A DNA stretch of 39,952 nt from Opitutales bacterium (lineage in GTDB: Bacteria; Verrucomicrobiota; Verrucomicrobiia; Opitutales; T3Sed10-336), in assembly GCA_007130045.1 (NCBI GenBank), contig SLTG01000074.1:1-39952 (forward strand), in the 5' to 3' direction. The position numbers were made by a program, and so were the translations under genes. Below the pieces are notes generated by a model. The model was not told the DNA's origin. It saw only the letters and a program-made list of their open reading frames with translations, and searched no databases. Positions within the stretch are counted from its first letter, which is position 1. Every line of letters begins with the position of its first letter. Below are positions 26,071 through 34,559 of the stretch, piece after piece.

Positions 26071-27330
26071 TCACTCCACCGAGTACGCTTCGAGGCGCTT
26101 CTTGACCTTCTCCTTCTTGAGGTGAGCGAAGACCGGAAGGCCGCTGTCGTAGGGAACGGCCACCTCGCCCTGGATTAACGGATGCGCGTACTTGTAGAAC
26201 TGGTGATTCATACTCACCCCGTCCTCGTGAATCCAATCGACAGGCAGCGCTTTGACGCCGTTGGCGACTTCCGAAAGCGGCGCAAGACCGGTCTCACAGG
26301 AATACTGGTCGGAGTCGCCGCGCAGCAGCGTGACCATTTTCCCCGTCTCGCCGTTGATGGCCGCGCGCACCGCCGCCTGCCCGGCGAGATAGGCTTCGTC
26401 GCCGTCCGTCCGCGAGGTGTGAGTCGCCGCCGCGCGCTGGGTGTAGCCGAGGCGGGCCGTGCGGGCCTTCAAGCCAAGGTTTTCGTCCAGTATCCGCTTC
26501 AAATACTCGCCCGTGCCTCCCGCAACGGGATGCCCGAATCCGTCGCCCGCGCCCGGAGCAACGGAGACATAATTTCCGTCCTTGTCCACCAGGCCCTCTC
26601 CCACCACGATCAGGCAGTACTTCTCACGACGCAAAACGCGCTGAACGTCCTCAATCATTTTTTCCGGAGCAAAGGCGACTTCGGGAAGGTAAATCAGGTG
26701 AGGGGGATCGTGCGGACGATCACGGCCTTTCGCCAGCGACGCGCCCGCCGCAATCCAGCCTGAACTCTGACCCATCACTTCCAGAATCGAAACAAGATCT
26801 CCCTGCCCCGTCGCTTCGTTGTCGCACGCGATCTCCCGAACCGTGGTGGAAACGTGCTTGATCACGCTCCCGTAACCGGGGCAATGATCGGTGTGGACCA
26901 TGTCGTTATCGATCGTCTTCGGAATCCCGATGACACGGAGATCGTAGCCGTTCTCTTCCGCGAGCTTCGACACATTGCCCGCCGTCTCCTGGCACTCGCC
27001 CGCGCCGATATAAAAAAAATAACGGATGTTGTGCGCCCTGAAAACATCGAAAAACCGCTCGTAATCCTGCTGTTTCTTCAACTTGTAACGGCACGTTCCC
27101 AAAGCGGCCCCGGGGGTGTGACGCAGGCCGCGAATCGTCTGCTGCGATTCGGCCGCGAGATCGACAAATTCCTCGTTCAGGATCCCGACGACCCCGTTGA
27201 GGCCCCCGTAGATTTCCTCAATGCACTCGTAATTAAGCGCTTCGGTCACCGCGCCCGCCAGGGTGGAATTAATCACGCAAGTGGGGCCTCCTGACTGGGC
27301 GATCAAACAATTTCCTGTTAACTCTGCCAT
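26071..27330 (-). CDS. Pyrophosphate-type 6-phosphofructokinase
   Basis: This 419-residue glycolytic enzyme phosphorylates fructose-6-phosphate, probably with pyrophosphate, a reversible reaction. The family cores IAQSGGPTCVINSTL (10-24), YGGLNGVVGIL, GIPKTIDNDMVHTDHCPGYGS (catalytic PKTIDND, 137-143) and LEVMGQSSGWIAAGASLA (183-200) are clear. The phosphoryl-donor loop, usually GGDGS in ATP enzymes and GGDD/GGNDS in PPi enzymes, reads GAGEC (109-113) after YFFYI. I checked this against the DNA and the reading is clean. The PPi assignment rests on overall similarity and is an inference; the odd loop leaves donor use open. The upstream neighbour on the opposite strand is the HIT gene, and the protease gene lies 170 bases downstream. 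Confidence 0.85.
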   Translation of the reverse strand: MAELTGNCLIAQSGGPTCVINSTLAGAVTEALNYECIEEIYGGLNGVVGILNEEFVDLAAESQQTIRGLRHTPGAALGTCRYKLKKQQDYERFFDVFRAHNIRYFFYIGAGECQETAGNVSKLAEENGYDLRVIGIPKTIDNDMVHTDHCPGYGSVIKHVSTTVREIACDNEATGQGDLVSILEVMGQSSGWIAAGASLAKGRDRPHDPPHLIYLPEVAFAPEKMIEDVQRVLRREKYCLIVVGEGLVDKDGNYVSVAPGAGDGFGHPVAGGTGEYLKRILDENLGLKARTARLGYTQRAAATHTSRTDGDEAYLAGQAAVRAAINGETGKMVTLLRGDSDQYSCETGLAPLSEVANGVKALPVDWIHEDGVSMNHQFYKYAHPLIQGEVAVPYDSGLPVFAHLKKEKVKKRLEAYSVE

Positions 27331-27418
27331 ATAATGTGCTCTAAACGTTCCAATATGTTGCCTGCATTACGAAAAAGGAATTCGCAGGGCATTGGCAAAC
27401 TTTATTTCAGCGACAGTC

Positions 27419-27435
27419 AATGATTACAAATCATT
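27419..27435. promoter_or_regulatory. 17-bp perfect palindrome, candidate operator
   Basis: AATGATT, a three-base ACA spacer and AATCATT form a symmetrical site of the size bound by a dimeric regulator. It lies about 90 bases upstream of the phosphofructokinase ATG and about 95 bases upstream of the HIT ATG, within their shared divergent region. It resembles the arms of Fur-family boxes, but those usually have a one-base centre, so I do not assign a regulator. As RNA it would be only a weak AT hairpin. Confidence 0.4.
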
Positions 27436-27528
27436 CATAATTGTTGATTTACCGCATCCAACCCAACTGGAGAATCCCAACATTTCCCATGCTTGCACAT
27501 CGAACTCCGTCGCGGCAAAATCAATCGC

Positions 27529-27873
27529 ATGAGCGAAAAAACTCTCTTCAGTAAAATCATCGACCGCGAGGTGCCCGCCCGAATCGAACACGAGGATGAT
27601 CATTGCGTCGCCATTCACGACATCGACCCCAAAGCACCTCTGCACCTGTTGATTATTCCGAAAAAACCGATTCCACGGATAGAAGATGCTTCGGCGGACG
27701 ACCGGACGCTCCTCGGACACCTTTTTCTGGTCGCAGCGCAGCTCTCCGAAAAACTCGCCCTCGACGGCGGGTTCCGGCTGATCGTCAACAATGGCAGGGA
27801 CGCCGGCGAAGCGATCCCCCATCTCCACATCCACATGCTCGGGGGTCGCAGGCTTTCCTGGCCGCCGGGGTAA
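27529..27873 (+). CDS. HIT-family nucleotide-binding protein (Hint-like)
   Basis: This 114-residue histidine-triad protein has TLFSKIIDREVPARI at the N-terminus, an HLLIIPKKPI strand (39-48) and the triad IPHLHIHMLGGR with His98, His100 and His102, followed by the usual LGGRRLSWPPG end. Hint-type enzymes hydrolyse nucleoside phosphoramidates such as AMP-lysine, though the physiological role is often unclear. I chose ATG 27529 because family members begin there; the frame opens 12 codons earlier at 27493. No Shine-Dalgarno sequence is visible. It reads divergently from the phosphofructokinase gene and is followed after 161 bases by the M14 gene. Confidence 0.93.
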   Translation: MSEKTLFSKIIDREVPARIEHEDDHCVAIHDIDPKAPLHLLIIPKKPIPRIEDASADDRTLLGHLFLVAAQLSEKLALDGGFRLIVNNGRDAGEAIPHLHIHMLGGRRLSWPPG

Positions 27874-28034
27874 GGCGGCGTTCCGACCGCCGGCGCCGGG
27901 TTTCAGGGTTCAGGTTTATTCAATCTCAATCGCTTCCAACACCCGACAAACCAGGATTCTCGTTCTTTCTCTCGTATCTTGAAGAATCAGCGTCTACCAG
28001 CCTCGATTTGCGGTCCTTGACCCAGGTTTTCCGG

Positions 28035-28793
28035 ATGAACGATCGGTATGTTGCACAATGGCTCGAAACCCTTGCCCGGCTCGCCAAACAGCGCGGCTTT
28101 TCCGTTGAATGTTGGGGGAATTCGGGAAAGCTGCCGCTGCTCGGCTTCGTTCGCACGGGAAACGAAAACGCGCCGCGAATCTACCTCTCGGCGGGCATCC
28201 ACGGCGACGAACCCGCCGGGCCGCCGGCCATCGAACGCCTGCTCCGCGATGATCATCTTTCTCCATCGCTCAATTGGACGATCTGCCCTCTTCTCAATCC
28301 GTGCGGTTACGCCGCCGGATCGCGACACACTCCCGAAGGAATCGACCTCAACCGCGACTACAAGCAATTTCGCGCCGCCGAATCCGCCGCCCATGCCGCG
28401 TGGCTCAAAGGCGCGCCCGCCAACGATCTATACCTTTCGCTTCACGAGGACTGGGAGACCGGCGGGTTTTACCTTTATGAGATCAACAATTCCCCCGTTC
28501 CGGCGTTCGGGGAAGCGATCGTCGAAGCAGTCGCCGAGGTCATTCCAGCCGAATCCCGGAGCGTTATCGACGATCACCGGACCGCCGCCCCCGGCGTGAT
28601 CCGCCACTCCCCGAGTCCCGACGAACCGGACAACTGGCCGGAAGCGATTTATCACTTCGTCCTGTATCCGCACCTTTCCTACACTTTCGAGACCCCGAGC
28701 TCACTCCGGATCGAAACGCGCATCCGGGCCCACATCGTCGCCGTAAAAACCGCCCTGGAGCTGTTCTCGGAACGCCGAGACAAAGAGGTGTAA
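28035..28793 (+). CDS. M14-family zinc metallopeptidase (carboxypeptidase/aspartoacylase-like)
   Basis: This 252-residue enzyme has all M14 landmarks: zinc ligands in GIHGDEPAG (His56 and Glu59), the substrate-binding segment SRHTPEGIDLNRDY with Arg107, the third zinc ligand His137 in LYLSLHEDWE, and the catalytic Glu219 in LSYTFETPS. The compact size and the HGDEP and DLNRD forms recall MpaA (murein tripeptide amidase) and succinylglutamate desuccinylase/aspartoacylase-like proteins, so a role in trimming murein peptides or a small amide is possible. No signal peptide is present, so it is cytosolic. I chose ATG 28035 because residues upstream in the open frame are unlike M14 and overlap the HIT gene in another frame. 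Confidence 0.85.
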   Translation: MNDRYVAQWLETLARLAKQRGFSVECWGNSGKLPLLGFVRTGNENAPRIYLSAGIHGDEPAGPPAIERLLRDDHLSPSLNWTICPLLNPCGYAAGSRHTPEGIDLNRDYKQFRAAESAAHAAWLKGAPANDLYLSLHEDWETGGFYLYEINNSPVPAFGEAIVEAVAEVIPAESRSVIDDHRTAAPGVIRHSPSPDEPDNWPEAIYHFVLYPHLSYTFETPSSLRIETRIRAHIVAVKTALELFSERRDKEV

Positions 28794-28827
28794 CTCAGCT
28801 GCTCCGAGGACCCTGACCAAGGTATTC

Positions 28828-28924
28828 TTGATTTTGCAGCGGCTCCCAGCGGTCGCAATTGAGATGAGTTGGGAAAGACTTCCGGCGAATCTCTTTGTCA
28901 CATTGCGCGAAGCGCTGCAATCAA
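28828..28924. repeat. Imperfect inverted repeat between the M14 gene and aspS
   Basis: TTGATTTTGCAGCG (28828-28841) pairs with CGCTGCAATCAA (28913-28924) over 12 positions with a 2-base bulge, enclosing about 70 bases. The convergent gap is 168 bases. No T-run directly follows, so it is not a normal terminator. The right arm runs directly into a heptamer tract, which suggests this gap is a degraded repeat element. Confidence 0.4.
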
Positions 28925-28925
28925 A

Positions 28926-28953
28926 TCCCCAATCCAAAACCCAAAATCCAAAA
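28926..28953. repeat. Four tandem heptamers, TCCAAAA-like
   Basis: Units TCCCCAA, TCCAAAA, CCCAAAA and TCCAAAA follow one another without gaps. Read on the minus strand they have the form GGATTTT/GGATTGG, the same GGATTNN pattern as the arms of the repeat at 3118-3294. The tract lies just downstream of the aspS stop codon, in the convergent gap. Confidence 0.6.
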
Positions 28954-28961
28954 CTCCTCCC

Positions 28962-30749
28962 TCACTCTGTATCCATTACGCGGATATGAAGATCGCGAAG
29001 TTGTCTCTCCGTCACCGGTCCCGGGCTGTCCGTCATCAGGCACTGGCCTTTCTGTGTCTTCGGGAAGGCGATCACATCGCGGATACTGGTCACCCCCGAC
29101 AGGATCGCCACCATGCGGTCGAATCCGAGGGCGATTCCACCGTGCGGCGGGGCGCCGTACCCGAACGCCCTGAGCATGTACCCGAAGCGGTCTTCCGCCA
29201 CATCGGGCGGAATCCGGAAGACATCCTCGAAGAGCTTCTTCTGCAATTCCCGCCGGTGCACACGGATGCTGCCGCCGCCCAACTCCACGCCGTTGAGCAC
29301 CAGGTCGTAGTGCTGTCCGCGGACCGCTTTCGGGTCGCTGTCCAAAAGACCTGTGTCCTCGGGAACCGGCGCGGTGAACGGATGGTGGGCGGCGACATAG
29401 CGGCCCGCTTCCTCTTCGTATACCACCAGCGGAAAATCGACCACCCACAGGAAATCGTAACGGTCGGACGGAATCTCAAGCCGCCCTTTGTTCTTCAACA
29501 ACTCCGCCGCTTCGAGCCGAATCCGGCCCATCACCGTGCACGCGCGCTCCCATTCGTCGGCGGCGAAGAACACGATGTCGCCCTCTTCGATTCCCAGCCG
29601 CTCGGAAAGCGCCGCCTTTTCTCCCCCGGAAAAAAATTTCACGATCGGCGATTTCCATTCGCCCTTCTCCGCCTTGATAAAGGCCAGACCTTTCGCGCCG
29701 AGACCCTGAGCGGTTTCAGTGAGATGGTTGAGCTCGCCCTGGGTCAGTTCCGCAAGCCCCTTTGCATTGAACGCCTTGATGCCGCCCCCGGATCTGAGCG
29801 TTGAAGCGAACACCTTGAACTCCGATTTCGCGAAGACGTCGCCCAAATCGCGGATCTCCATTCCAAAACGCGTGTCCGGCTTGTCGCTCCCGTATCGGTT
29901 CATCGCATCGACATACGGAATCCGCGTGAACGGCGCCCGCACGTCCACGTCGAGGACTTCCTTCCATATCCGCCGGATCAATCCTTCGATCAGGGCGTAC
30001 ATGTCCTCGCGATCGATGAAGGACATCTCCAGGTCGATCTGCGTGAACTCCGGCTGCCGGTCGGCGCGAAGGTCTTCGTCGCGGAAGCAGCGCGCCATTT
30101 GATAGTATTTTTCAATTCCCGCCACCATCAGCATCTGTTTGAACTGCTGCGGAGACTGGGTCAGGGCGTAAAACTCCCCCGGGTTCAGACGGCTGGGCAC
30201 GAGGTACTCGCGCGCTCCTTCCGGGGTGCTCTTGAAGAGAAAGGGAGTCTCCACCTCCAGAAACCCTTCTTCGTTAAAATAGTCGCGGGTCGCCTTGCAG
30301 GCGTCGTGACGGATTCGGAAAATCCTTTGCATCTTCGGACGCCGCATGTCGAGGTAACGGTAGGTCAGCCGGAGATCCTCGCCGACCTTGTCGCCTTTTT
30401 CGTCGTCGATAGGAAAAGGCGGCGTTTGCGCGACGTTGTGGACATCGAGCGTCGTCGCCACAACTTCGATCCCGCCCGTCTCCAGCTTCCGGTTGACCGT
30501 CTCCTCCGGTCGCGCGCCGACGGACCCCGCAACCCCGATCACGGATTCCGGCTTGAGAACGGACGCCTCCTCGGCGAGGGACGCATCGTCTTCCGGATTG
30601 AACACAATCTGCGTGATTCCTTCCCTGTCGCGCAAATCGACAAAGATGATGCCGCCGTGGTCGCGAATCGAATCCACCCATCCTATAAGGTGGACTTTCT
30701 CCCCGACGGAGACCTTGTTGAGCTGGCCGCAGTGATGAGTCCTCTTCAT
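28962..30749 (-). CDS. aspS: Aspartyl-tRNA synthetase
   Basis: This 595-residue class II aminoacyl-tRNA synthetase charges tRNA-Asp. The N-terminal OB fold (about 1-105) binds the anticodon. The catalytic domain has motif 2 at FRDEDLRADRQPEFTQIDLEM (222-242, shown here in part), the bacterial GAD insertion (about 300-415) and motif 3 GGIALGFDRMVAIL (537-550). Its size matches bacterial AspRS (about 590). His31 in RDHGG is the residue associated with non-discriminating AspRS enzymes, which also charge tRNA-Asn. The second marker position (about 83) is Glu, not Gly. I chose ATG 30749, where family proteins begin; the frame is open further upstream. The gene follows yicC and trpB on the same strand. 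Confidence 0.95.
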   Translation of the reverse strand: MKRTHHCGQLNKVSVGEKVHLIGWVDSIRDHGGIIFVDLRDREGITQIVFNPEDDASLAEEASVLKPESVIGVAGSVGARPEETVNRKLETGGIEVVATTLDVHNVAQTPPFPIDDEKGDKVGEDLRLTYRYLDMRRPKMQRIFRIRHDACKATRDYFNEEGFLEVETPFLFKSTPEGAREYLVPSRLNPGEFYALTQSPQQFKQMLMVAGIEKYYQMARCFRDEDLRADRQPEFTQIDLEMSFIDREDMYALIEGLIRRIWKEVLDVDVRAPFTRIPYVDAMNRYGSDKPDTRFGMEIRDLGDVFAKSEFKVFASTLRSGGGIKAFNAKGLAELTQGELNHLTETAQGLGAKGLAFIKAEKGEWKSPIVKFFSGGEKAALSERLGIEEGDIVFFAADEWERACTVMGRIRLEAAELLKNKGRLEIPSDRYDFLWVVDFPLVVYEEEAGRYVAAHHPFTAPVPEDTGLLDSDPKAVRGQHYDLVLNGVELGGGSIRVHRRELQKKLFEDVFRIPPDVAEDRFGYMLRAFGYGAPPHGGIALGFDRMVAILSGVTSIRDVIAFPKTQKGQCLMTDSPGPVTERQLRDLHIRVMDTE

Positions 30750-30861
30750 TTCTTTAATCCGATCAATTGTGAAAAGAGCCACCCAATCACCCGCTCTCTG
30801 AAAGGTCAACCCTTTGAGAATCCGGTTTCGATGGACGCTCGGGGACCGGATCTCGACGGGT

Positions 30862-31737
30862 TTACTCGACGTTCTGGATCTGCTCCCGAACGCGTTCGAG
30901 TTCGTTCTTGCACTCGATGACGAACCTGGAGATCCGGATGTCATTGGCCTTGCTTCCAATGGTATTGAACTCCCGGTTTATCTCCTGGATAAGGAATTCA
31001 GCCTTCCGCCCGACGGGGTCCATCTGTTCGTCAAGAGCCTCCTGCAGTTGATCGAGGTGGCTTTTGAGACGGGTTATTTCTTCGGTCGTATCACAGCGGT
31101 CGGCGAAAAGGGCGATCTCCTTCAGGACGCGTTCGTCGTTGATATCGAGATCGAGGCCCGCCTGCTTCAGTCGCTGGTGGAGAAGGTCGCGGTAGCGGGG
31201 AACAACGTCGCCGGCATGCGTCTTGATCTCATCGGTCCAGGTCTTGAGCTGTTTGGTGCGCATCCGCAGGTCTTCGGCCAGCGCCCGCCCTTCCCGCTCC
31301 CTCATCGCCGCCAGCTCCCGCAATCCGTCCCGCACCACGGCGTCCACGTGGTCGCGAATCGATTCGGCTTCCGGCATCGCCACGGTTGCCGACGCGCTCA
31401 CCGCAACCCGAAAGAGGAGGTCGGCATTCGGCTCGAAGGGAATGGAATTGCGCTCGGCCAACTCACGCAGCCTGCGCAGGACGGCGGCAACCGCGTCGTC
31501 GTTCCAGTCGATTCCCCCTCCGGTGCCCGCGCGCTCAACGCGCACGCTCACCGAAACCTTTCCACGCTTAACAACCTCGCGAACCCGATCGGCAACGCCC
31601 ACCTCGATCACCTGCCATTCCCTTGGCAGCGAAATCGAAATATCGAGGTTTCGTTTGTTGACGGTGGAGATCACCGCGGTCATCTCGTAACCTCCATGGG
31701 TCGCGGTCGCGCTTCCGTATCCGGTCATGCTGATCAT
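30862..31737 (-). CDS. YicC/YloC family endoribonuclease
   Basis: This 291-residue protein matches the YicC family, now known as RNA endonucleases acting on small RNAs in E. coli and B. subtilis. The N-terminal hallmark MISMTGYGSA is followed by a stretch ending in STVNKRNLDISISLP, and the C-terminal helical part carries ALDEQMDPVGRKAEFLIQEI and REFNTIGSKANDIRIS, which are diagnostic. Its length is normal. GAAGGGAAGGGA gives a good ribosome binding site. It starts 22 bases after trpB and is probably co-transcribed with it and with aspS, which begins 112 bases further down. The family more often sits upstream of gmk, which is not present here. Confidence 0.93.
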   Translation of the reverse strand: MISMTGYGSATATHGGYEMTAVISTVNKRNLDISISLPREWQVIEVGVADRVREVVKRGKVSVSVRVERAGTGGGIDWNDDAVAAVLRRLRELAERNSIPFEPNADLLFRVAVSASATVAMPEAESIRDHVDAVVRDGLRELAAMREREGRALAEDLRMRTKQLKTWTDEIKTHAGDVVPRYRDLLHQRLKQAGLDLDINDERVLKEIALFADRCDTTEEITRLKSHLDQLQEALDEQMDPVGRKAEFLIQEINREFNTIGSKANDIRISRFVIECKNELERVREQIQNVE

Positions 31738-31759
31738 CGAAGTCCCTTCCCTTCACATT

Positions 31760-32983
31760 TCAGGAATCCACGGCGTCCATCAGTCGCGACGCTTCCTGCA
31801 CGTCTTTGTCGCCCCGACCGCTGAGGTTGACAACGAGTACCGAATCCGACGGCATCCGCGGCGCGCGTTTCACCGTGTAAGCAATGGCGTGGGATGACTC
31901 CAGGGCGGGAATAATTCCTTCGAGGCGAGCACACAGCCGGAACGCCTCCAAGGCTTCATCGTCGGTGGCATAAGCGTAATCGATACGTCCGCGATCCCGG
32001 TAAAAAGCGTGTTCCGGTCCGATCGCCGCGTAATCGAGGCCGGCCGAAACCGAATGCGTAAGATCGATCTGCCCGTCCGGGTTCTGCAGGATGAACGTCT
32101 TGCACCCCTGAAGGACACCGAGTTTTCCTCCTTCGAAACGCGCGGCGTGTTTTCCTGGAGTAATGCCGTATCCTCCCGCCTCGACTCCGACCAGGCGCAC
32201 GTCGGGTTCGTCGAGAAAATCAAAGAAAAACCCGATCGCGTTACTGCCCCCGCCCACACAGGCGACCATCTCGTCGGGGAGCCGCTTTTCCGCTTCCATT
32301 ATCTGCCGGCGGGTCTCCTCGCCGATAACCTTATGGAAATTGCGCACCATCATCGGATACGGATGCGGCCCGAGTGCGGAGCCCAGCACGTAATGCGTGG
32401 TGCGAACGTTCGTCACCCAGTCCCGTATCGCCTCGTTGATCGCTTCCTTCAGGGTCTTCTGGCCGGCCTCGACCCCCCGCACTTCCGCTCCGGAAAGGCG
32501 CATCCGGTAAACATTCAAGGCCTGCCGCGCCATATCCACCGCCCCCATGTAAATCACACACTCCAAGCCCAACTTCGCGCAAACGGACGCAGTCGCAATC
32601 CCGTGCTGTCCGGCGCCCGTCTCGGCGATGACGCGGGTCTTTCCCATGCGTTTCGCCAGCAGCGCCTGCCCGAGCGCGTTATTGATCTTGTGAGCGCCGG
32701 TGTGAAGCAGATCCTCGCGCTTAAGGTAAATCCTCGCGCCTCCGAGATGGCGCGTCAATCGTTCTGAAAAACAGAGTTCGGTGGGGCGTCCGGCGTACGA
32801 TTTCAACTGACGGCTCAACTCGTCCCTGAACGTCGGATCGTCCCAGGCGGCCCGATACGCCTCGGTAAGTTCGAGAAGCGGGGTCATCAACGTTTCCGGT
32901 ACATACGTGCCGCCATAGGGGCCGAAATGCCCGGCCGCATCGGGTAGCGTGCAGCGGAACGGAATGCTTTGGACCTGTGACAT
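31760..32983 (-). CDS. trpB: Tryptophan synthase beta chain
   Basis: This 407-residue PLP enzyme condenses indole with serine to make tryptophan. PLP-binding Lys99 sits in [13 protein letters not shown]. The phosphate loop [25 protein letters not shown] and the C-terminal region SGRGDKDV are all present. [12 protein letters not shown] near the N-terminus is typical. The partner trpA, usually next to trpB, is not beside it: yicC follows after 22 bases, and upstream lies the phosphatase gene. As trpE is also alone, the trp pathway is scattered in this genome. The ribosome binding site is weak. Confidence 0.96.
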   Translation of the reverse strand: MSQVQSIPFRCTLPDAAGHFGPYGGTYVPETLMTPLLELTEAYRAAWDDPTFRDELSRQLKSYAGRPTELCFSERLTRHLGGARIYLKREDLLHTGAHKINNALGQALLAKRMGKTRVIAETGAGQHGIATASVCAKLGLECVIYMGAVDMARQALNVYRMRLSGAEVRGVEAGQKTLKEAINEAIRDWVTNVRTTHYVLGSALGPHPYPMMVRNFHKVIGEETRRQIMEAEKRLPDEMVACVGGGSNAIGFFFDFLDEPDVRLVGVEAGGYGITPGKHAARFEGGKLGVLQGCKTFILQNPDGQIDLTHSVSAGLDYAAIGPEHAFYRDRGRIDYAYATDDEALEAFRLCARLEGIIPALESSHAIAYTVKRAPRMPSDSVLVVNLSGRGDKDVQEASRLMDAVDS

Positions 32984-33071
32984 ATCCCACTGAAGTTAGG
33001 TTCCCGGCGGAATCGAGTAAAGGTTTAACGCGAATCGCGCAGCGGTTTGGCGGAAGGGGTCGCGGCCGGGC

Positions 33072-34559
33072 TCACGTGCGTTTGATCGTGACGAGTGTGA
33101 TGTCGTCGGCGTAATTGGAGGTCCTGGCCGCGAACCTATCGATGCTTTCAATAATTCCCCGGTTGAGTTCCCGGGCGGAGCGATCGCACAGTGTTTTCAC
33201 AACGTCGGCCAGTCTCCCGCCTGAAAACTCGATCCCGTCCTCGTTGCAGGCTTCGGTGACACCGTCGGTGTACATCACAAACATATCTCCGCTTTCAAAG
33301 GGCACGTCTTTTTCCTCAATCACGCGGTCAAAAAGTTCATTCGAAACCATCCCGACAGCCATGCCCCCGGATTCGACCATATCGGCCACATAAATACCGG
33401 CCTGCGAATCGCGATGGAAGAGCAACGGAAGTTCGTGTCCGCATCGTGCGAAGGTGATCACACCCTTTTTCACGTCGACCACCGCGTAGATGATCGTGAT
33501 GAACATATCGGCGCGCATCTCCGGTGCCATAGAGCGATTCAGCTCCGAAAGCACCTTGGCCGGGGAATCGTGCATCGACGAGAAATGGCGAATGTTGGTC
33601 CGGCAGATCGTCATCAGGAGCGACGCCGGAATCCCCTTGCCCGACACGTCGGCGATAACGACTCCCAGCCGATCGTTCGACAACGACAGGAGGTCGTAAA
33701 GATCCCCGCCGATCTTCTGAGCCGGCATGTAGTACGCGTCGATATCAAGGGAAGGAACACGGGGAAACTCTAACGGAAGCAACATCTGCTGAATATTGCT
33801 CGCCAGGGAAAGGTCGACGTCGAATTTCCGTTTCTCCAACTGGAGACTCAGCAGATGGGAATTGTGGATCGCCAAGCCGGCCTGTTCGGCGAGTGAACGA
33901 ATCAGGGAGACATCGTTTTCATTGAACGCGAGCCCATCCGACGGGTTGGCCACCGCCAGTACCCCAATGAGCTGGCCGCGAAAGAGAATGGGCGCGGCGA
34001 TCAGAGATTTGACGAGAAGGGAAGGATCGTCGTGCCTGATCACCCGTTCGTCGGACGTGCCGTCCTCAACCAGGATCACATCGCCGGACTCCGCCGCCGC
34101 GCCGATGATCCCCTCTCCCATATCGAGGGTTTCCGACCTGAGGACCTGCTCGATAAACTTCGCCCGAGTGGTGAGCTTCATCTTTGAGCTCTCGGGAACC
34201 GGCCGCTGCGGCGGGAACAACCCTTCCACCGCCACGCCGCGCAGCCTGCCGTCCGATGTCAATTCGAACAAGCACGCGCTCAGGGCGCCGCTGCTGAGAA
34301 TCGCCGCATGGACGATACGTTGGTAAAGTTCCTCGCGACTCAATCCCTCACCGAGTGCCTCGACCATGTCGTGCATGAAATCGAGCACCATCTGTTTCTC
34401 CTGAAGCACCCTTTGTCTCTCCTCATCGAGGCGAACAAGCTCATTACGCATCGAAAAGTACAGAAAAGCGAGAACAACGCCCGCTACGACAACGGCGATG
34501 AGAACAACATCTAACATGAGAAACTGCCGGAAAGCGGCCAGCCTAAGGCGTTTCTTCAA
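33072..34559 (-). CDS. Membrane-anchored SpoIIE/PP2C phosphatase with GAF sensor (RsbU-like)
   Basis: This 495-residue signalling phosphatase has one membrane helix at about 14-35 and a short coiled coil. A GAF domain (about 65-235) senses a ligand or forms a dimer interface. The C-terminal PP2C/SpoIIE domain (about 260-495) has GGDLYDL (284-290), ADVSGKGIPASL (303-314), FITIIYAVVD and YADDITLVTIKR, matching metal-binding sites of RsbU-type enzymes that dephosphorylate anti-anti-sigma factors. The start is TTG 34559, overlapping the TGA of the STAS gene (TTGA). This close coupling points to the STAS protein as the substrate. No anti-sigma kinase is encoded next to it. Confidence 0.9.
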   Translation of the reverse strand: MKKRLRLAAFRQFLMLDVVLIAVVVAGVVLAFLYFSMRNELVRLDEERQRVLQEKQMVLDFMHDMVEALGEGLSREELYQRIVHAAILSSGALSACLFELTSDGRLRGVAVEGLFPPQRPVPESSKMKLTTRAKFIEQVLRSETLDMGEGIIGAAAESGDVILVEDGTSDERVIRHDDPSLLVKSLIAAPILFRGQLIGVLAVANPSDGLAFNENDVSLIRSLAEQAGLAIHNSHLLSLQLEKRKFDVDLSLASNIQQMLLPLEFPRVPSLDIDAYYMPAQKIGGDLYDLLSLSNDRLGVVIADVSGKGIPASLLMTICRTNIRHFSSMHDSPAKVLSELNRSMAPEMRADMFITIIYAVVDVKKGVITFARCGHELPLLFHRDSQAGIYVADMVESGGMAVGMVSNELFDRVIEEKDVPFESGDMFVMYTDGVTEACNEDGIEFSGGRLADVVKTLCDRSARELNRGIIESIDRFAARTSNYADDITLVTIKRT

